Assembly: GCF_031177825.1 (NCBI RefSeq) | Contig: NZ_JAPSKE010000009.1 | Location: forward strand, 124,001 to 188,000 | Length of the DNA stretch: 64,000 nucleotides | Origin: Paenibacillus sp. | GTDB lineage: Bacteria; Bacillota; Bacilli; Paenibacillales; YIM-B00363 | Reading direction: 5' to 3' | In this document: positions 9,494 through 19,390 of the stretch, piece by piece | How positions within the stretch are numbered: position 1 is the first letter of the stretch | How the letters are laid out: each line of letters begins with the position of its first letter | The notes under the pieces: generated by a model | Seen by the model: only the letters and a program-made list of their open reading frames with translations | Told to the model about the DNA's origin: nothing | Databases searched by the model: none | Translations under genes and position numbers: made by a program

Positions 9494-11821
9494 TCAAGCT
9501 TCCGCCTGCTCCCGGTATTGCCCCGGCGTCACGCCGACATGCTTCTTGAAAATGCGGTTGAAGTATCGCTGCTGGTAGCCGACCTCGACGGCGATGTCGT
9601 TGATCTTCCTGTCGGTTTCGCAAAGCAGCTTCTTCGCCTGCGCGAGTCGAAGCTCGGTGACATAATCGATAAAATTCACCCCTGTCACCTGCTTAAATAG
9701 TTTGCTAAGCGTATAAGGATTCGTACCGACCAAGTCGGCGCATCCGTCAAGCGAGATGTCCTCCGCGTAATGGGCGTGGATATAATCGACTGTGTTTTCG
9801 ACCATCCGTTTCATTTGACTGTTCGCTTTCGCGTCTCTTTCTTCAATGAACGGTACGATGACCTTTTCTTTCATCCAATGCAGCATTTTGTCCGGTTCGC
9901 GGATCTGCGACAATTGAGCGAACATGTTCTCTCCGTGGAACAATTGGCGCGTACTCGTTCCCGATTGCAATATCGCGTGCTGAATGGAGCCGAGGAGCTG
10001 AAGCATGCTTTGCTGTACATGAATTTCGGTTCCGCGGCCGGATCGGCTTTCTTCTAGGAAAAGAGTGATCAACCGTTCCGCCTCTTCCCGTTTCCCGTTC
10101 CGCATCGCGTGAATGACGTCCCGCTCCAACGCGAAAGGATACCCGATTTCTTCGTTTCCTGAATCCGTCGACAGGTTCTCCATATCGATCAGCTGATTCT
10201 GATTGACGAATTTCCGGTAGCCGGTCGCGCGCTCGACCTCGATAAACATGTCCGGAACGTGCCGAATGCTGCCGATTTTCCCGCTGATCGTAATCGTGAC
10301 CTGCATTTTGATAATCCGATTCACAGCCTTCGTAATTTCTTCCCCAAGCGCGTGCAATCGTTCGGAAACCGAAATGCCCGACGGCGACATCACCAATAAT
10401 CCAACGGTCAAATCGTGAAAATTCACTACGCTGAATTGTTCGAACCGTTCGGCGGACAGCTCTTCGATAATGTTGGAAGCCGCGAAGGTCACGAGGCTCT
10501 CGTCTCCGTGCGCGAATCGTTCCGTCAAGACGTCATAACCGGTAAGTTGAATATGCACGATATGGAACAGGTGATTATCTACGTTCCATCCGTACAGCTT
10601 TACTCGTTCCTTCAAATCCTGCTCCGAATAGGAGTTCAGATGTCCCTGAAGCAGCTGAAGCAAAAATCCGGCTCTAACGTGAGAGCGTTGTTCCTCCAAC
10701 CGATTCCGCAGAGAAAGGCTTTCATTCGTTAAATGGTTCCACTGCCTCTCCAAAAATTGAAATTCGTCAACCGCTTGCGGATGGAACGGTCCCGTCTTGT
10801 CCCCCGAGAGTCTCTTCATTAACCGTTCGACGGGAGAGTACACCCGCCAGGAGGCAAGCCATGACAAGAGGAGCGCTAGCAGCACGCCGGACGCGCTGAT
10901 CGTAATGATCATATTGGACACGGCGACGACGGGCGAGGTGATCGACGTCATCGGCGCCGCGGAAATGTAGATCCAGTCGGAGGAGATGCGCTTCATCGTT
11001 CCGTAGGATACGGAATACGTCACCCCGTCCGAGGCGAATAGGAAGGTGCCGGCCGGTTCGTTCCGCTGCATCACTTCGCTCTTGATCGCGCCGCTTATCG
11101 GCTTCTCGACGGAATCGTCCGATACGATGACGCGACCTTCCTTGTCTAGAAGCAAAGTCAGCCCTTCGTTATACGGCGTCATCGTTTTCAATAAGTTCAT
11201 GACCTTGTCGCGCTTCAGCGATACGACGATGACGCCGAACGGCGCCGTGCTGTCTCCCGGTATTTTATGGGTCAGCACGATCGGAGCGTCAACGGACGGC
11301 GGAGCGGATGCCGAAGCCGGCAGCCAATTCGTCCAATAAATATTCCGACCCTCTTCAATCAATCGTTCGAAGCCGGAGACGAGGGTATCGTCCTTCAATT
11401 CGTAGTACTCAGGCTTAAATAAAACCGGCTTATCGCGGTCGATAAATAACTGCACCTCTTGGATTAACGGGTGCGACCCCTGCAGCATGAAGAGGGTTTT
11501 CGTAACGTCCCAAGTCTCCTTGAAGTAATACACAAAGTTAAATTCCCGTAGGTTGGACCCGAACCGCGGGTTAAACGCCCAGTGCGAAATATCCAACTCC
11601 ACGGAGCTAAATTGATCGTCGATGTTTTGCGCCCGTTCCGCAATTTGCTTTTGGTGAAGCTCGCTGACGTCCTTCTCGATCGATCCGACGGCAAACCAAT
11701 AAATGCAGCCCCCGATGATCAGCCCCGGGATGCTCGTCGTGAACAAAAACCAAATCAAGCTTTTCCAGTAAAAGGTTCCCTTCTTTCCGGCCATTGCGTA
11801 TTTTTTGACTCGCTTCAGCAA
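9494..11821 (-). CDS. Membrane-anchored AraC-family regulator with extracytoplasmic sensor
   Basis: A protein of about 775 residues. A hydrophobic segment near the N-terminus (SLIWFLFTTSIPGLIIGG) and another near residue 290 (MIITISASGVLLALLLSWL) flank an extracytoplasmic Cache-like sensor; a HAMP-like stretch and a cytoplasmic region follow, then a C-terminal AraC pair of helix-turn-helices (ADLVGTNPYTLSKLFKQVTG and VEVGYQQRYFNRIFKKHVG). By analogy to YesS-type activators it senses a glycan signal and activates the adjacent rhamnogalacturonan genes. Start TTG 11821 is chosen because AGGTGAT lies about eight bases upstream; ATG 11794 is the alternative and lacks a clear site. A CcpA-like box lies between the likely promoter (-10 TATACT at 11903-11908) and the start. 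Confidence 0.87.
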   Translation of the reverse strand: MLKRVKKYAMAGKKGTFYWKSLIWFLFTTSIPGLIIGGCIYWFAVGSIEKDVSELHQKQIAERAQNIDDQFSSVELDISHWAFNPRFGSNLREFNFVYYFKETWDVTKTLFMLQGSHPLIQEVQLFIDRDKPVLFKPEYYELKDDTLVSGFERLIEEGRNIYWTNWLPASASAPPSVDAPIVLTHKIPGDSTAPFGVIVVSLKRDKVMNLLKTMTPYNEGLTLLLDKEGRVIVSDDSVEKPISGAIKSEVMQRNEPAGTFLFASDGVTYSVSYGTMKRISSDWIYISAAPMTSITSPVVAVSNMIITISASGVLLALLLSWLASWRVYSPVERLMKRLSGDKTGPFHPQAVDEFQFLERQWNHLTNESLSLRNRLEEQRSHVRAGFLLQLLQGHLNSYSEQDLKERVKLYGWNVDNHLFHIVHIQLTGYDVLTERFAHGDESLVTFAASNIIEELSAERFEQFSVVNFHDLTVGLLVMSPSGISVSERLHALGEEITKAVNRIIKMQVTITISGKIGSIRHVPDMFIEVERATGYRKFVNQNQLIDMENLSTDSGNEEIGYPFALERDVIHAMRNGKREEAERLITLFLEESRSGRGTEIHVQQSMLQLLGSIQHAILQSGTSTRQLFHGENMFAQLSQIREPDKMLHWMKEKVIVPFIEERDAKANSQMKRMVENTVDYIHAHYAEDISLDGCADLVGTNPYTLSKLFKQVTGVNFIDYVTELRLAQAKKLLCETDRKINDIAVEVGYQQRYFNRIFKKHVGVTPGQYREQAEA

Positions 11822-11851
11822 CAGACGATCACCTGCCAGGGAGTGAATTTT

Positions 11852-11866
11852 AAGAAATCGCTTACA
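11852..11866 (-). promoter_or_regulatory. Candidate cre (CcpA) site in the leader of the AraC gene
   Basis: AAGAAATCGCTTACA on the plus strand fits WTGNAANCGNWWNCA with one mismatch. It sits downstream of the likely -10 (11903-11908) and before the start codon, a position expected for catabolite-repression roadblock. Confidence 0.5.
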
Positions 11867-11946
11867 TATCATCGCGTTCGTCCACCGTCTTTTGTATGTA
11901 ACAGTATAAACGAAGGATGTGATCGCGGATATAACAAGAAAGGACA

Positions 11947-12603
11947 TTAAGTCTTGCGCGTAAAGCGCGGATTCAATTCCATGAGTCCATGCGAAACCAG
12001 CTCCGCGATTCGCTTCGCGCCTTTTTCCGTGAAATGCGTATGATCGGTGCCGTTCACAGAAACCATGAATAACGTACACGCCTCTTCATATCCGATGAAG
12101 GCGTAGTGAGCAAGGCTTTTCTCCATCAAATCGATCAGCGGGACCTTTTCCTCCGTCGCCACCTGCTTCATCGCCGTGCAGTAGTCGGGAAAATCGTTGA
12201 TAAAACAATCGCCTTCGACATGCAGTCTCGCAACCGGAGTAATAAGGACCGGAACGGCTCCGCGTCGGCGGGCCCCGTCGATATACATTTTTAAATACTC
12301 CTTATAGGTTGTATACGGCTCCGTGTATCGCTCGGGTCTTCCGGCCGTGGCATCGTTATGCCCCATCTGCACAAGCAAATAATCGCCTTCCCCGATCGCC
12401 TCCACGATTTCGTCCAGCCGGCCTTCCAGGACGAACGTCTTCGAGCTTCTTCCCCCTATGGCTCGATTCAGGAAACGAACCTCGTCCGGGAAATAATCGG
12501 AAATATACTGGCCCCATCCTGCCTGCGGCGCATGCTCCGCATGATAGGACTGTACGGTGGAGTCGCCTGCAAGGTAAATATTTACTTTCAATCGTTCTCT
12601 CAA
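11947..12603 (-). CDS. Rhamnogalacturonan acetylesterase-like SGNH hydrolase (CE12)
   Basis: A protein of 218 residues with the SGNH blocks in order: AGDSTVQ with the nucleophile Ser near the N-terminus, NRAIGGRSS (Gly), QMGHND (Asn), and DHTHFTEKGA carrying the Asp/His pair near the C-terminus. CE12 enzymes such as YesT/RhgT remove O-acetyl groups from rhamnogalacturonan, which fits the cluster. There is no signal peptide. Start TTG 12603 is favoured because GGGAG lies eight bases upstream and because CE12 proteins begin shortly before the GDS block; ATG 12651 gives 16 more residues and has no clear binding site. Transcribed toward the AraC gene but with its own upstream region. Confidence 0.85.
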   Translation of the reverse strand: MRERLKVNIYLAGDSTVQSYHAEHAPQAGWGQYISDYFPDEVRFLNRAIGGRSSKTFVLEGRLDEIVEAIGEGDYLLVQMGHNDATAGRPERYTEPYTTYKEYLKMYIDGARRRGAVPVLITPVARLHVEGDCFINDFPDYCTAMKQVATEEKVPLIDLMEKSLAHYAFIGYEEACTLFMVSVNGTDHTHFTEKGAKRIAELVSHGLMELNPRFTRKT

Positions 12604-14378
<1,775 letters not shown>

Positions 14379-14385
14379 GGAAGCC

Positions 14386-14420
14386 ATCCGTCGACGATAT
14401 CCCGTCGGCGGATTTTTTTT
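14386..14420 (+). terminator. Rho-independent terminator after GH51
   Basis: ATCCGTCGACG pairs with CGTCGGCGGAT (one G-U pair), with a short loop, followed by eight T residues. Confidence 0.85.
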
Positions 14421-14520
14421 CGCACGTGCGCCTCCTTTAATTTTCATATGATTTCGCATCTAATTATTGGGATTCTTCCCGTATTCCAACTATGGTACAT
14501 TATTCCTTGTCACCGCTTTC

Positions 14521-14534
14521 TGACAGCGCTTCCA
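14521..14534 (+). promoter_or_regulatory. Candidate cre-like box upstream of the GH5 gene
   Basis: TGACAGCGCTTCCA resembles a CcpA site (two mismatches to the 16-base consensus when the flanks are included). Related boxes lie at 42395 and 44899, each ahead of a carbohydrate gene, which supports a shared factor. Confidence 0.45.
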
Positions 14535-14614
14535 TGATAGAAAGGAGGGATATTCGCGAGAGTCGCAAGGCTGTCCATCGTATACCGCCATCCTAGAGGA
14601 GGTACATTCGACAC

Positions 14615-16333
14615 ATGTTATCGACAAGAAAGCTTACCGGTATGGTATTGACGTTCTCCCTCCTGTTCGGCCTGTTCGCCCCCGCCGCGGGCGCGGCTTC
14701 CGCGGAGAACCCCGCTCCGATCGTCGTCCCGAAGAGCGAAATTCAATCGTACGTCGACGCGATGCAGCCCGGGTGGAATCTCGGCAACACGTTCGATGCG
14801 ACCGGCGAAGACGAGACGTCGTGGGGCAACCCGCGCGTGACGCAAGAGCTCATTCGACACATCGCTAAGGAAGGCTATAACAGCATTCGCATCCCGATCA
14901 CGTGGGATCATCGCATGGGCGAAGCGCCTAATTATGCGATCAATCCGGCGTTCATGGACCGCGTCGAGGAAGTCGTCGACTGGTCGCTGGACGCAGGGTT
15001 GTACGTCATGATCAACCTGCACCATGATTCTTGGCTCTGGGTGAACGGCATGGGCGCCGACCACGATACCGTGCTCGCCCGTTACAACGCCGCGTGGACG
15101 CAGATCGCCGAGCGGTTCAAGAATCATTCGAACAAGCTGTCGTTCGAAAGCATCAACGAGCCTCGCTTCTCCGATGGCTGGGGCGAAGGCGGCGAGGCGC
15201 ACTTCGCGATGCTTCGCGAACTGAACGTCTCCTTCCACGACATCGTGCGCGCCTCCGGCGGCAACAACGCCGACCGCCCGCTCGTGCTGCCGACGCTCGA
15301 GACGAACGCGAATCAAGACCGGCTCGACGCGCTGGTCGACACGTTCGAGGCGCTCGACGACCCGAATCTGATCGCCACCGTCCACTATTACGGGTTCTGG
15401 CCGTTCAGCGTCAACATCGCCGGCTTCACCCGCTTCAACGAAGAGACGAAGAACGACGTCGTTCAGACGTTCGACCGCGTCTACGACACGTTCGTGTCCC
15501 GGGGCATTCCTGTCGTCTTGGGCGAATACGGGCTGCTCGGCTTCGATAACCACACGGGAACGATCGAGCAAGGCGAGAAGCTGAAGTTCTTCGAGTTTCT
15601 GCTTCATTACGTGCAGGAGCGCGGCATTGCCCATATGCTGTGGGACAACGGGCAGCATCTGAACCGAACCGAGCTGGAATGGAACGATCCGCAGCTGATC
15701 GATATGCTGAAGGCCAGCTGGAAGGTACGTTCCGCGACCGCGGAAACCGATTTGATCTTCGTGCGTAAAGGCGAGGAAACGCAGGATGCCGTCATCTCCT
15801 TCGACACGAACGATAGACGATTGGTCGGCCTTCGCCATGACGGAGAGCCGCTGCGCCGAGGCGAGGATTATACGTTCGACGGTACGACATTGACGTTGAG
15901 GGCGGCATTGCTGTCGGAGCTGACCGCGTCGGGCGAATACGGGGAACGCGCGGAGCTCATCGCGGACTTCAACCGCGGCGCGGACTGGACGTTCGACGTC
16001 ATCGTCTACGAAACGCCGGTCCTTGCGGACGCGGCGGGCACGACGGAAGCGTTCTCGATCCCGGCCGCGTTCCATGGCGATCGTCTGGCGACGATGGAAG
16101 CCGTATATGCGACGGGAGGCAACGCCGGCCCGCAAAACTGGACGTCGTTCAAGGAGTTCGCGTATGCGTTCTCGCCTTCGTACGACGCGAACGAGATTAC
16201 GCTGACGCCGAACTTCTTCAAGGAAGTGAACGACGGCGAAATGCGATTGACGTTCCATTTCTGGAGCGGGGAGAAGGTATCGTACACGATTAAGAAAGCC
16301 GGCGAATCCGTCGCGGGGATCGCGGCGGAATAA
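14615..16333 (+). CDS. Secreted GH5 endoglucanase with C-terminal X2-like module
   Basis: A protein of 572 residues. A Sec signal peptide occupies about residues 1-28 (hydrophobic core MVLTFSLLFGLFAPAAG). The GH5 barrel follows: GWNLGNTFDA, SIRIPITWDHR, INLHHDSWLW, the acid/base block ESINEPRF, HYYGFWPF, and the nucleophile block VVLGEYGLLG. From about residue 375 to the end there is an Ig-like X2 (CBM_X2) region, with LIFVRKGEETQDAVISFDTN and FTFHFWSGEKVSYTI-like strands. It probably cleaves beta-1,4-glucans (cellulose, xyloglucan or mixed linkage) outside the cell. ATG 14615 has AGGAGGT eleven bases ahead, slightly long. A cre-like box is upstream and a strong hairpin downstream. Confidence 0.92.
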   Translation: MLSTRKLTGMVLTFSLLFGLFAPAAGAASAENPAPIVVPKSEIQSYVDAMQPGWNLGNTFDATGEDETSWGNPRVTQELIRHIAKEGYNSIRIPITWDHRMGEAPNYAINPAFMDRVEEVVDWSLDAGLYVMINLHHDSWLWVNGMGADHDTVLARYNAAWTQIAERFKNHSNKLSFESINEPRFSDGWGEGGEAHFAMLRELNVSFHDIVRASGGNNADRPLVLPTLETNANQDRLDALVDTFEALDDPNLIATVHYYGFWPFSVNIAGFTRFNEETKNDVVQTFDRVYDTFVSRGIPVVLGEYGLLGFDNHTGTIEQGEKLKFFEFLLHYVQERGIAHMLWDNGQHLNRTELEWNDPQLIDMLKASWKVRSATAETDLIFVRKGEETQDAVISFDTNDRRLVGLRHDGEPLRRGEDYTFDGTTLTLRAALLSELTASGEYGERAELIADFNRGADWTFDVIVYETPVLADAAGTTEAFSIPAAFHGDRLATMEAVYATGGNAGPQNWTSFKEFAYAFSPSYDANEITLTPNFFKEVNDGEMRLTFHFWSGEKVSYTIKKAGESVAGIAAE

Positions 16334-16348
16334 GCCTTAACGCAACGA

Positions 16349-16384
16349 GGAGAACCTTTCGGCGACTTCGCCGGAAGGTTCTCC
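16349..16384. terminator. Bidirectional terminator between GH5 and folD
   Basis: Two 17-base arms (beginning GGAGAACC and ending GGTTCTCC) pair with a single wobble around a 2-base centre. It lies between convergent genes, with a modest T-rich tail on the plus strand. Confidence 0.75.
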
Positions 16385-16393
16385 TTCTGTAGT

Positions 16394-17245
16394 TCAGCTA
16401 CCGTTATGTCGCTTCTCGGCCGCGTCCACGGTGTGCTTCAGCAGCGTCGCGATCGTGACCGGGCCTACGCCCGCCGGAACGGGGGTGATCGCCGAGGCGT
16501 TCGCGAGACACGCGTCGAAGTCGACGTCGCCGACGTTGCCCGGATTGTAACCGGCATCGAGGACGACCGCGCCGGGCTTGATCCAATCGCCTGGAACGAA
16601 CTTCGGCTGGCCGACCGCCGCGACGACGATGTCTCCGGCGCGGACAATGTCCGGGAGCCGCTCCGTCTTGGAGTGGCAGATCGTCACGGTCGCGTTCCGA
16701 TTCAGCAGCATGACGGACACCGGCTTCCCGAGGATCGGACTTCTTCCGATCACGACGGCGTGCTTCCCTTCTATGGGAAGCTTGTAGTAATCCAGAATCG
16801 AGACGATCGCCGCCGGCGTGCAGGACGGGAAGTCCGCGAAGCCGAACGCGTTCCTCGCGAAGCCGAGCGTCGTCACGCCGTCGACGTCCTTCTCGATCGC
16901 GATCGCTTCGAACGCCGCGCGTTCGTCGACGGCATGCGGCACCGGGTGCTGAAGCAGAATGCCGTGAACCGCTTCGTCGTCGTTCAAGCGACGAATGACG
17001 TCGACGAGCTCTTCCGTCGTCGACGCCGCCGGCAAGTCGACGCGGACGGAATCGATGCCGAGCCTCCTGCATGCGTTCCCCTTCATCTTCACGTACGTCG
17101 CCGACGACGGATCGTCCCCGACCAGAATCGTCGCGAGGCGCGGCACGACGCCGCGCTCCTCCAGCGCCCCGATCCGCGCCGCCAGCTTCTCCTTGATGGC
17201 CGCGGCCACCGCGTTCCCGTCCAAGATCAACGGTTGTTCTCTCAT
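16394..17245 (-). CDS. folD: Bifunctional methylene-THF dehydrogenase / methenyl-THF cyclohydrolase
   Basis: A protein of 283 residues of normal FolD length. It interconverts 5,10-methylene-, 5,10-methenyl- and 10-formyl-tetrahydrofolate and so supplies one-carbon units for purine synthesis. Seen: the folate/catalytic block TYVKMKGNAC with the catalytic Lys, GILLQHPVP, KDVDGV, the cofactor loop VVIGRSPILGKP, and the C-terminal PVPAGVGPVT. ATG 17245 follows a leader that holds a ZTP riboswitch and terminator, so expression should rise when 10-formyl-THF is short. A bidirectional terminator lies downstream. The neighbouring purA is purine-related but separately transcribed. Confidence 0.97.
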   Translation of the reverse strand: MREQPLILDGNAVAAAIKEKLAARIGALEERGVVPRLATILVGDDPSSATYVKMKGNACRRLGIDSVRVDLPAASTTEELVDVIRRLNDDEAVHGILLQHPVPHAVDERAAFEAIAIEKDVDGVTTLGFARNAFGFADFPSCTPAAIVSILDYYKLPIEGKHAVVIGRSPILGKPVSVMLLNRNATVTICHSKTERLPDIVRAGDIVVAAVGQPKFVPGDWIKPGAVVLDAGYNPGNVGDVDFDACLANASAITPVPAGVGPVTIATLLKHTVDAAEKRHNGS

Positions 17246-17267
17246 TCGAACCCATCCCTTCGTAAGC

Positions 17268-17309
17268 GTAAGAAAACAGAAAGAGGCAAGGGGTTCTCCC
17301 CTTACCTCT
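17268..17309 (-). terminator. Riboswitch-controlled terminator upstream of folD
   Basis: Read on the minus strand, AGAGGTAAGGGG and CCCCTTGCCTCT form a 12-bp stem with loop AGAA (one mismatched or wobble pair), followed by a T-rich run (TTCTGTTTTCTT). It begins at the end of the ZTP aptamer and is its expression platform. Confidence 0.88.
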
Positions 17310-17384
17310 GCCCAGGCGTTCGGCCGTTGTCGCCATGCGCTCCCCCGTGGTATCCACGTTACGCCAGTTACGCATGCCCTTAAG
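17307..17384 (-). ncRNA. ZTP riboswitch (pfl motif)
   Basis: Minus-strand leader RNA with the conserved pfl elements in order: AACTGGCG (17362-17369), GTGGATACCAC (17347-17357), GGGGGAGCGCATGGC, and the distal block GGCC...CGCCTGGGC. ZTP riboswitches sense ZTP/ZMP, which builds up when 10-formyl-THF runs low, and commonly precede folD. The aptamer overlaps the base of a terminator, so ligand binding should allow read-through into folD. Confidence 0.92.
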
Positions 17385-17392
17385 TTTCCTAT

Positions 17393-17421
17393 ATTATAGT
17401 TCGAGATTCCCGCCGAATCAA
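17393..17421 (-). promoter_or_regulatory. Sigma-A promoter of the ZTP riboswitch/folD transcript
   Basis: On the minus strand TTGATT (17416-17421) and TATAAT (17393-17398) are separated by 17 bases. The start would be near 17386, just ahead of the aptamer. Confidence 0.8.
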
Positions 17422-17431
17422 TGCCCGCTGT

Positions 17432-17920
17432 TTATGGAGCATCCTTCACCCGCTCGACCTTCTCCGCGTCCTCGATTCCGATCGTGACGCTCCACGCGTC
17501 GGCCGACGCGTCGTACTCGGCTTGCCGCACGACCGGCGCCGTCGCGGATTCGTAAGCCCTCAGCGCCTCCCGCACCGCGTCCGCCTCCGATAAATCCGCT
17601 TGGGTCGGCTTCGGGCTGAGAACGATCGTCGTACGATCGGCTTTCGCCCGCGCCGGGTACGATTCTTGCGTTTCGCCGTACCAGACCTGCACCCTCTGCC
17701 CGACCTTCGCCTTCCCCGGCGCCGAGGAAAACCAGATCGCCGTACGATCCGCCGCGACGACCAACATATTTCCTTCCTGCTTCTTCACGATATACCCTTC
17801 GATCCCCGGAGGCGGCCCGACGGCCTGATCCTCGAACGTCCCGCGGCACCCCGCGATCGTCGCGGCCGACAACAATGACAGCGCCAGAATCCAAATCGAC
17901 GTACGCCGAAACACGCTCAT
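17432..17920 (-). CDS. DUF3221-type lipoprotein
   Basis: A small lipoprotein of 162 residues. The N-terminus has a hydrophobic signal and lipobox TIAGC near residue 25. The mature part (GIEGYIVKKQEGNMLVVAAD, WYGETQESYPARAKAD) resembles the DUF3221 domain of small Bacillales lipoproteins; a short C-terminal extension (about 110-162) resembles a DUF4030/sporulation-lipoprotein tail, but I am unsure. Function unknown. ATG 17920 is the likely start. Its stop lies 11 bases before the -35 of the folD promoter. Confidence 0.75.
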   Translation of the reverse strand: MSVFRRTSIWILALSLLSAATIAGCRGTFEDQAVGPPPGIEGYIVKKQEGNMLVVAADRTAIWFSSAPGKAKVGQRVQVWYGETQESYPARAKADRTTIVLSPKPTQADLSEADAVREALRAYESATAPVVRQAEYDASADAWSVTIGIEDAEKVERVKDAP

Positions 17921-17969
17921 CCCATCCCTCTTTCCAAAGCTACCGATATACCCCTAGACGATTGTTTTG

Positions 17970-17997
17970 GAAAAAGGGTTGCGTTCCGCGCGAACGT
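17970..17997 (-). terminator. Possible weak terminator after purA
   Basis: Minus strand: CGTTC and GAACG form a 5-bp stem with loop GCGCG, followed after a few bases by CCCTTTTT. It is directly after the purA stop. Confidence 0.4.
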
Positions 17998-19281
17998 TTA
18001 CCGCCGCCGAATGAGTTGTTCCCGCCGGGGACCGACGGACACGTATGCCACCGGAACGCCGATCGACGACTCGACGAATTCGACGTACCGCCTTGCCGCC
18101 GGCGGCAGCGCCTCGAACGTTCGGCAGTCGGAGACGTCGGAACGCCAGCCGTCCAGCGTCTCGAGCACCGGGGCGGCTTTCTCCAACGCCCCGGTCGTCG
18201 GGAAGCGCCCGACGACGCGCCCGTCCTCCAGCCGGTATGCCGTGCACACCGGAATGCGCTCCAAGTACCCGAGCGCGTCGAGGTTCGTCAGCGCGACCTC
18301 GGTCGCCCCTTGCAGCCGGCATCCGTATCGCGTCGCGACGGCGTCGAACCAGCCGACGCGCCTCGGGCGCCCCGTCACCGCCCCGTATTCCCCCGCGTCT
18401 CCCCCGCGGCGACGGAGCTCCTCGGCGGCGGAACCGTTCAGCTCGGTCGCGAACGGGCCGGCGCCGACGCAGCTCGAGTACGCCTTCGTAACGGCGAGTA
18501 CGTTCGCGATGGTTCCCGCCGGCAGCCCCGCTCCGACGGAAGCGAAGCCGGCCAGCGGCGAGGACGACGTCGAGTACGGGTAGATGCCGTGGTCCGGATC
18601 GCGCAGCGCCCCGAGCTGCCCTTCGAGCAGGACGGTCTCTCCGCGCCGAACCGCGTCGTACAGCAGCTCGCTCGCGTCGCAAACGAACGGCCGCAGCCGC
18701 TCCGCTTGCGTGAGCAGCGCGTCCGCCGCGTCGTCCGCGTGGAGCGGCTCGCGCCCGTAGAGATAGCGAAACAGCACGTTCTTCGACTCGAGCTGCCGCT
18801 CGATGCGGCTCCGGAGCCGGGGCTCGTCGAAGAGATCGGCCGCTTGCACGCCGATCTTCGCGTACTTGTCCGCGTAGAACGGCGCGATGCCTCGCTTCGT
18901 GGAGCCGAAGCTCCCTTCGCCAAGCCGCTCCTCCTCCAGCTCGTCGAGCAATCGATGGGCCGGCAGCACGAGCTGCGCCCGGTCCGACACGCGCAGACGC
19001 GGCGCCGGGACGCCCCGCTCCTCCAACATGCTAAGCTCCTGCAGCAGCACCTTGACGTCCAGCGCCGTCCCCGGCCCGATCACGTTCGTCGCGGACGGAT
19101 GAAATACGCCCGACGGCAGCATTCGCAGCGCGAACTTCCCATGCCGGTTCAAGATCGTATGGCCCGCGTTGCTGCCGCCTTGAAACCGTACGACGTAATC
19201 CGCCCCCTCCGCCAGTACGTCCGTCATCTTTCCCTTGCCTTCGTCTCCCCAATTGGCGCCTACGATCGCCGTAACGGTCAT
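17998..19281 (-). CDS. purA: Adenylosuccinate synthetase, divergent clade
   Basis: A protein of 427 residues that should make adenylosuccinate from IMP, aspartate and GTP. The P-loop WGDEGKGK, IMP-binding QGGSNAGHT, GSTKRGIAPFYADK, GPFATEL, TGRPRRVGWFDAV and C-terminal SVGPRREQL are present. Several family positions differ from the usual Bacillales PurA (GSTKRGIAPFYADK for GTTKKGIGPAYMDK; EGQLGALRDPDHG for EGAQGVMLDIDQG), so this may be a second copy, with the standard purA elsewhere on the chromosome. Start ATG 19281. A LysR gene is transcribed divergently 109 bases away and is the obvious candidate regulator. No riboswitch was seen. Confidence 0.9.
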   Translation of the reverse strand: MTVTAIVGANWGDEGKGKMTDVLAEGADYVVRFQGGSNAGHTILNRHGKFALRMLPSGVFHPSATNVIGPGTALDVKVLLQELSMLEERGVPAPRLRVSDRAQLVLPAHRLLDELEEERLGEGSFGSTKRGIAPFYADKYAKIGVQAADLFDEPRLRSRIERQLESKNVLFRYLYGREPLHADDAADALLTQAERLRPFVCDASELLYDAVRRGETVLLEGQLGALRDPDHGIYPYSTSSSPLAGFASVGAGLPAGTIANVLAVTKAYSSCVGAGPFATELNGSAAEELRRRGGDAGEYGAVTGRPRRVGWFDAVATRYGCRLQGATEVALTNLDALGYLERIPVCTAYRLEDGRVVGRFPTTGALEKAAPVLETLDGWRSDVSDCRTFEALPPAARRYVEFVESSIGVPVAYVSVGPRREQLIRRR

Positions 19282-19390
19282 TTCTTCCGCCTCCCGCTCT
19301 TGTATCTTGCTACGTGGATGATTATACTCCCTGTAATGACATTGAAAAAATTGATATATCTAATACCAATCATAAACAGGGGTAATGACT
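19282..19390. promoter_or_regulatory. Divergent purA/lysR intergenic region
   Basis: A 109-bp AT-rich region. On the minus strand TATAAT (19321-19326) is a good -10 for purA, but its -35 is weak. TGAT and ATCA arms near 19353-19375 form an imperfect T-N11-A type site that could bind the LysR protein. Confidence 0.4.

Noticed and set aside
17998..19281. PurZ-like (2-aminoadenine) synthetase
   Set aside because: Length and motif set fit bacterial adenylosuccinate synthetase; no phage genes or companion Z-genome enzymes nearby.
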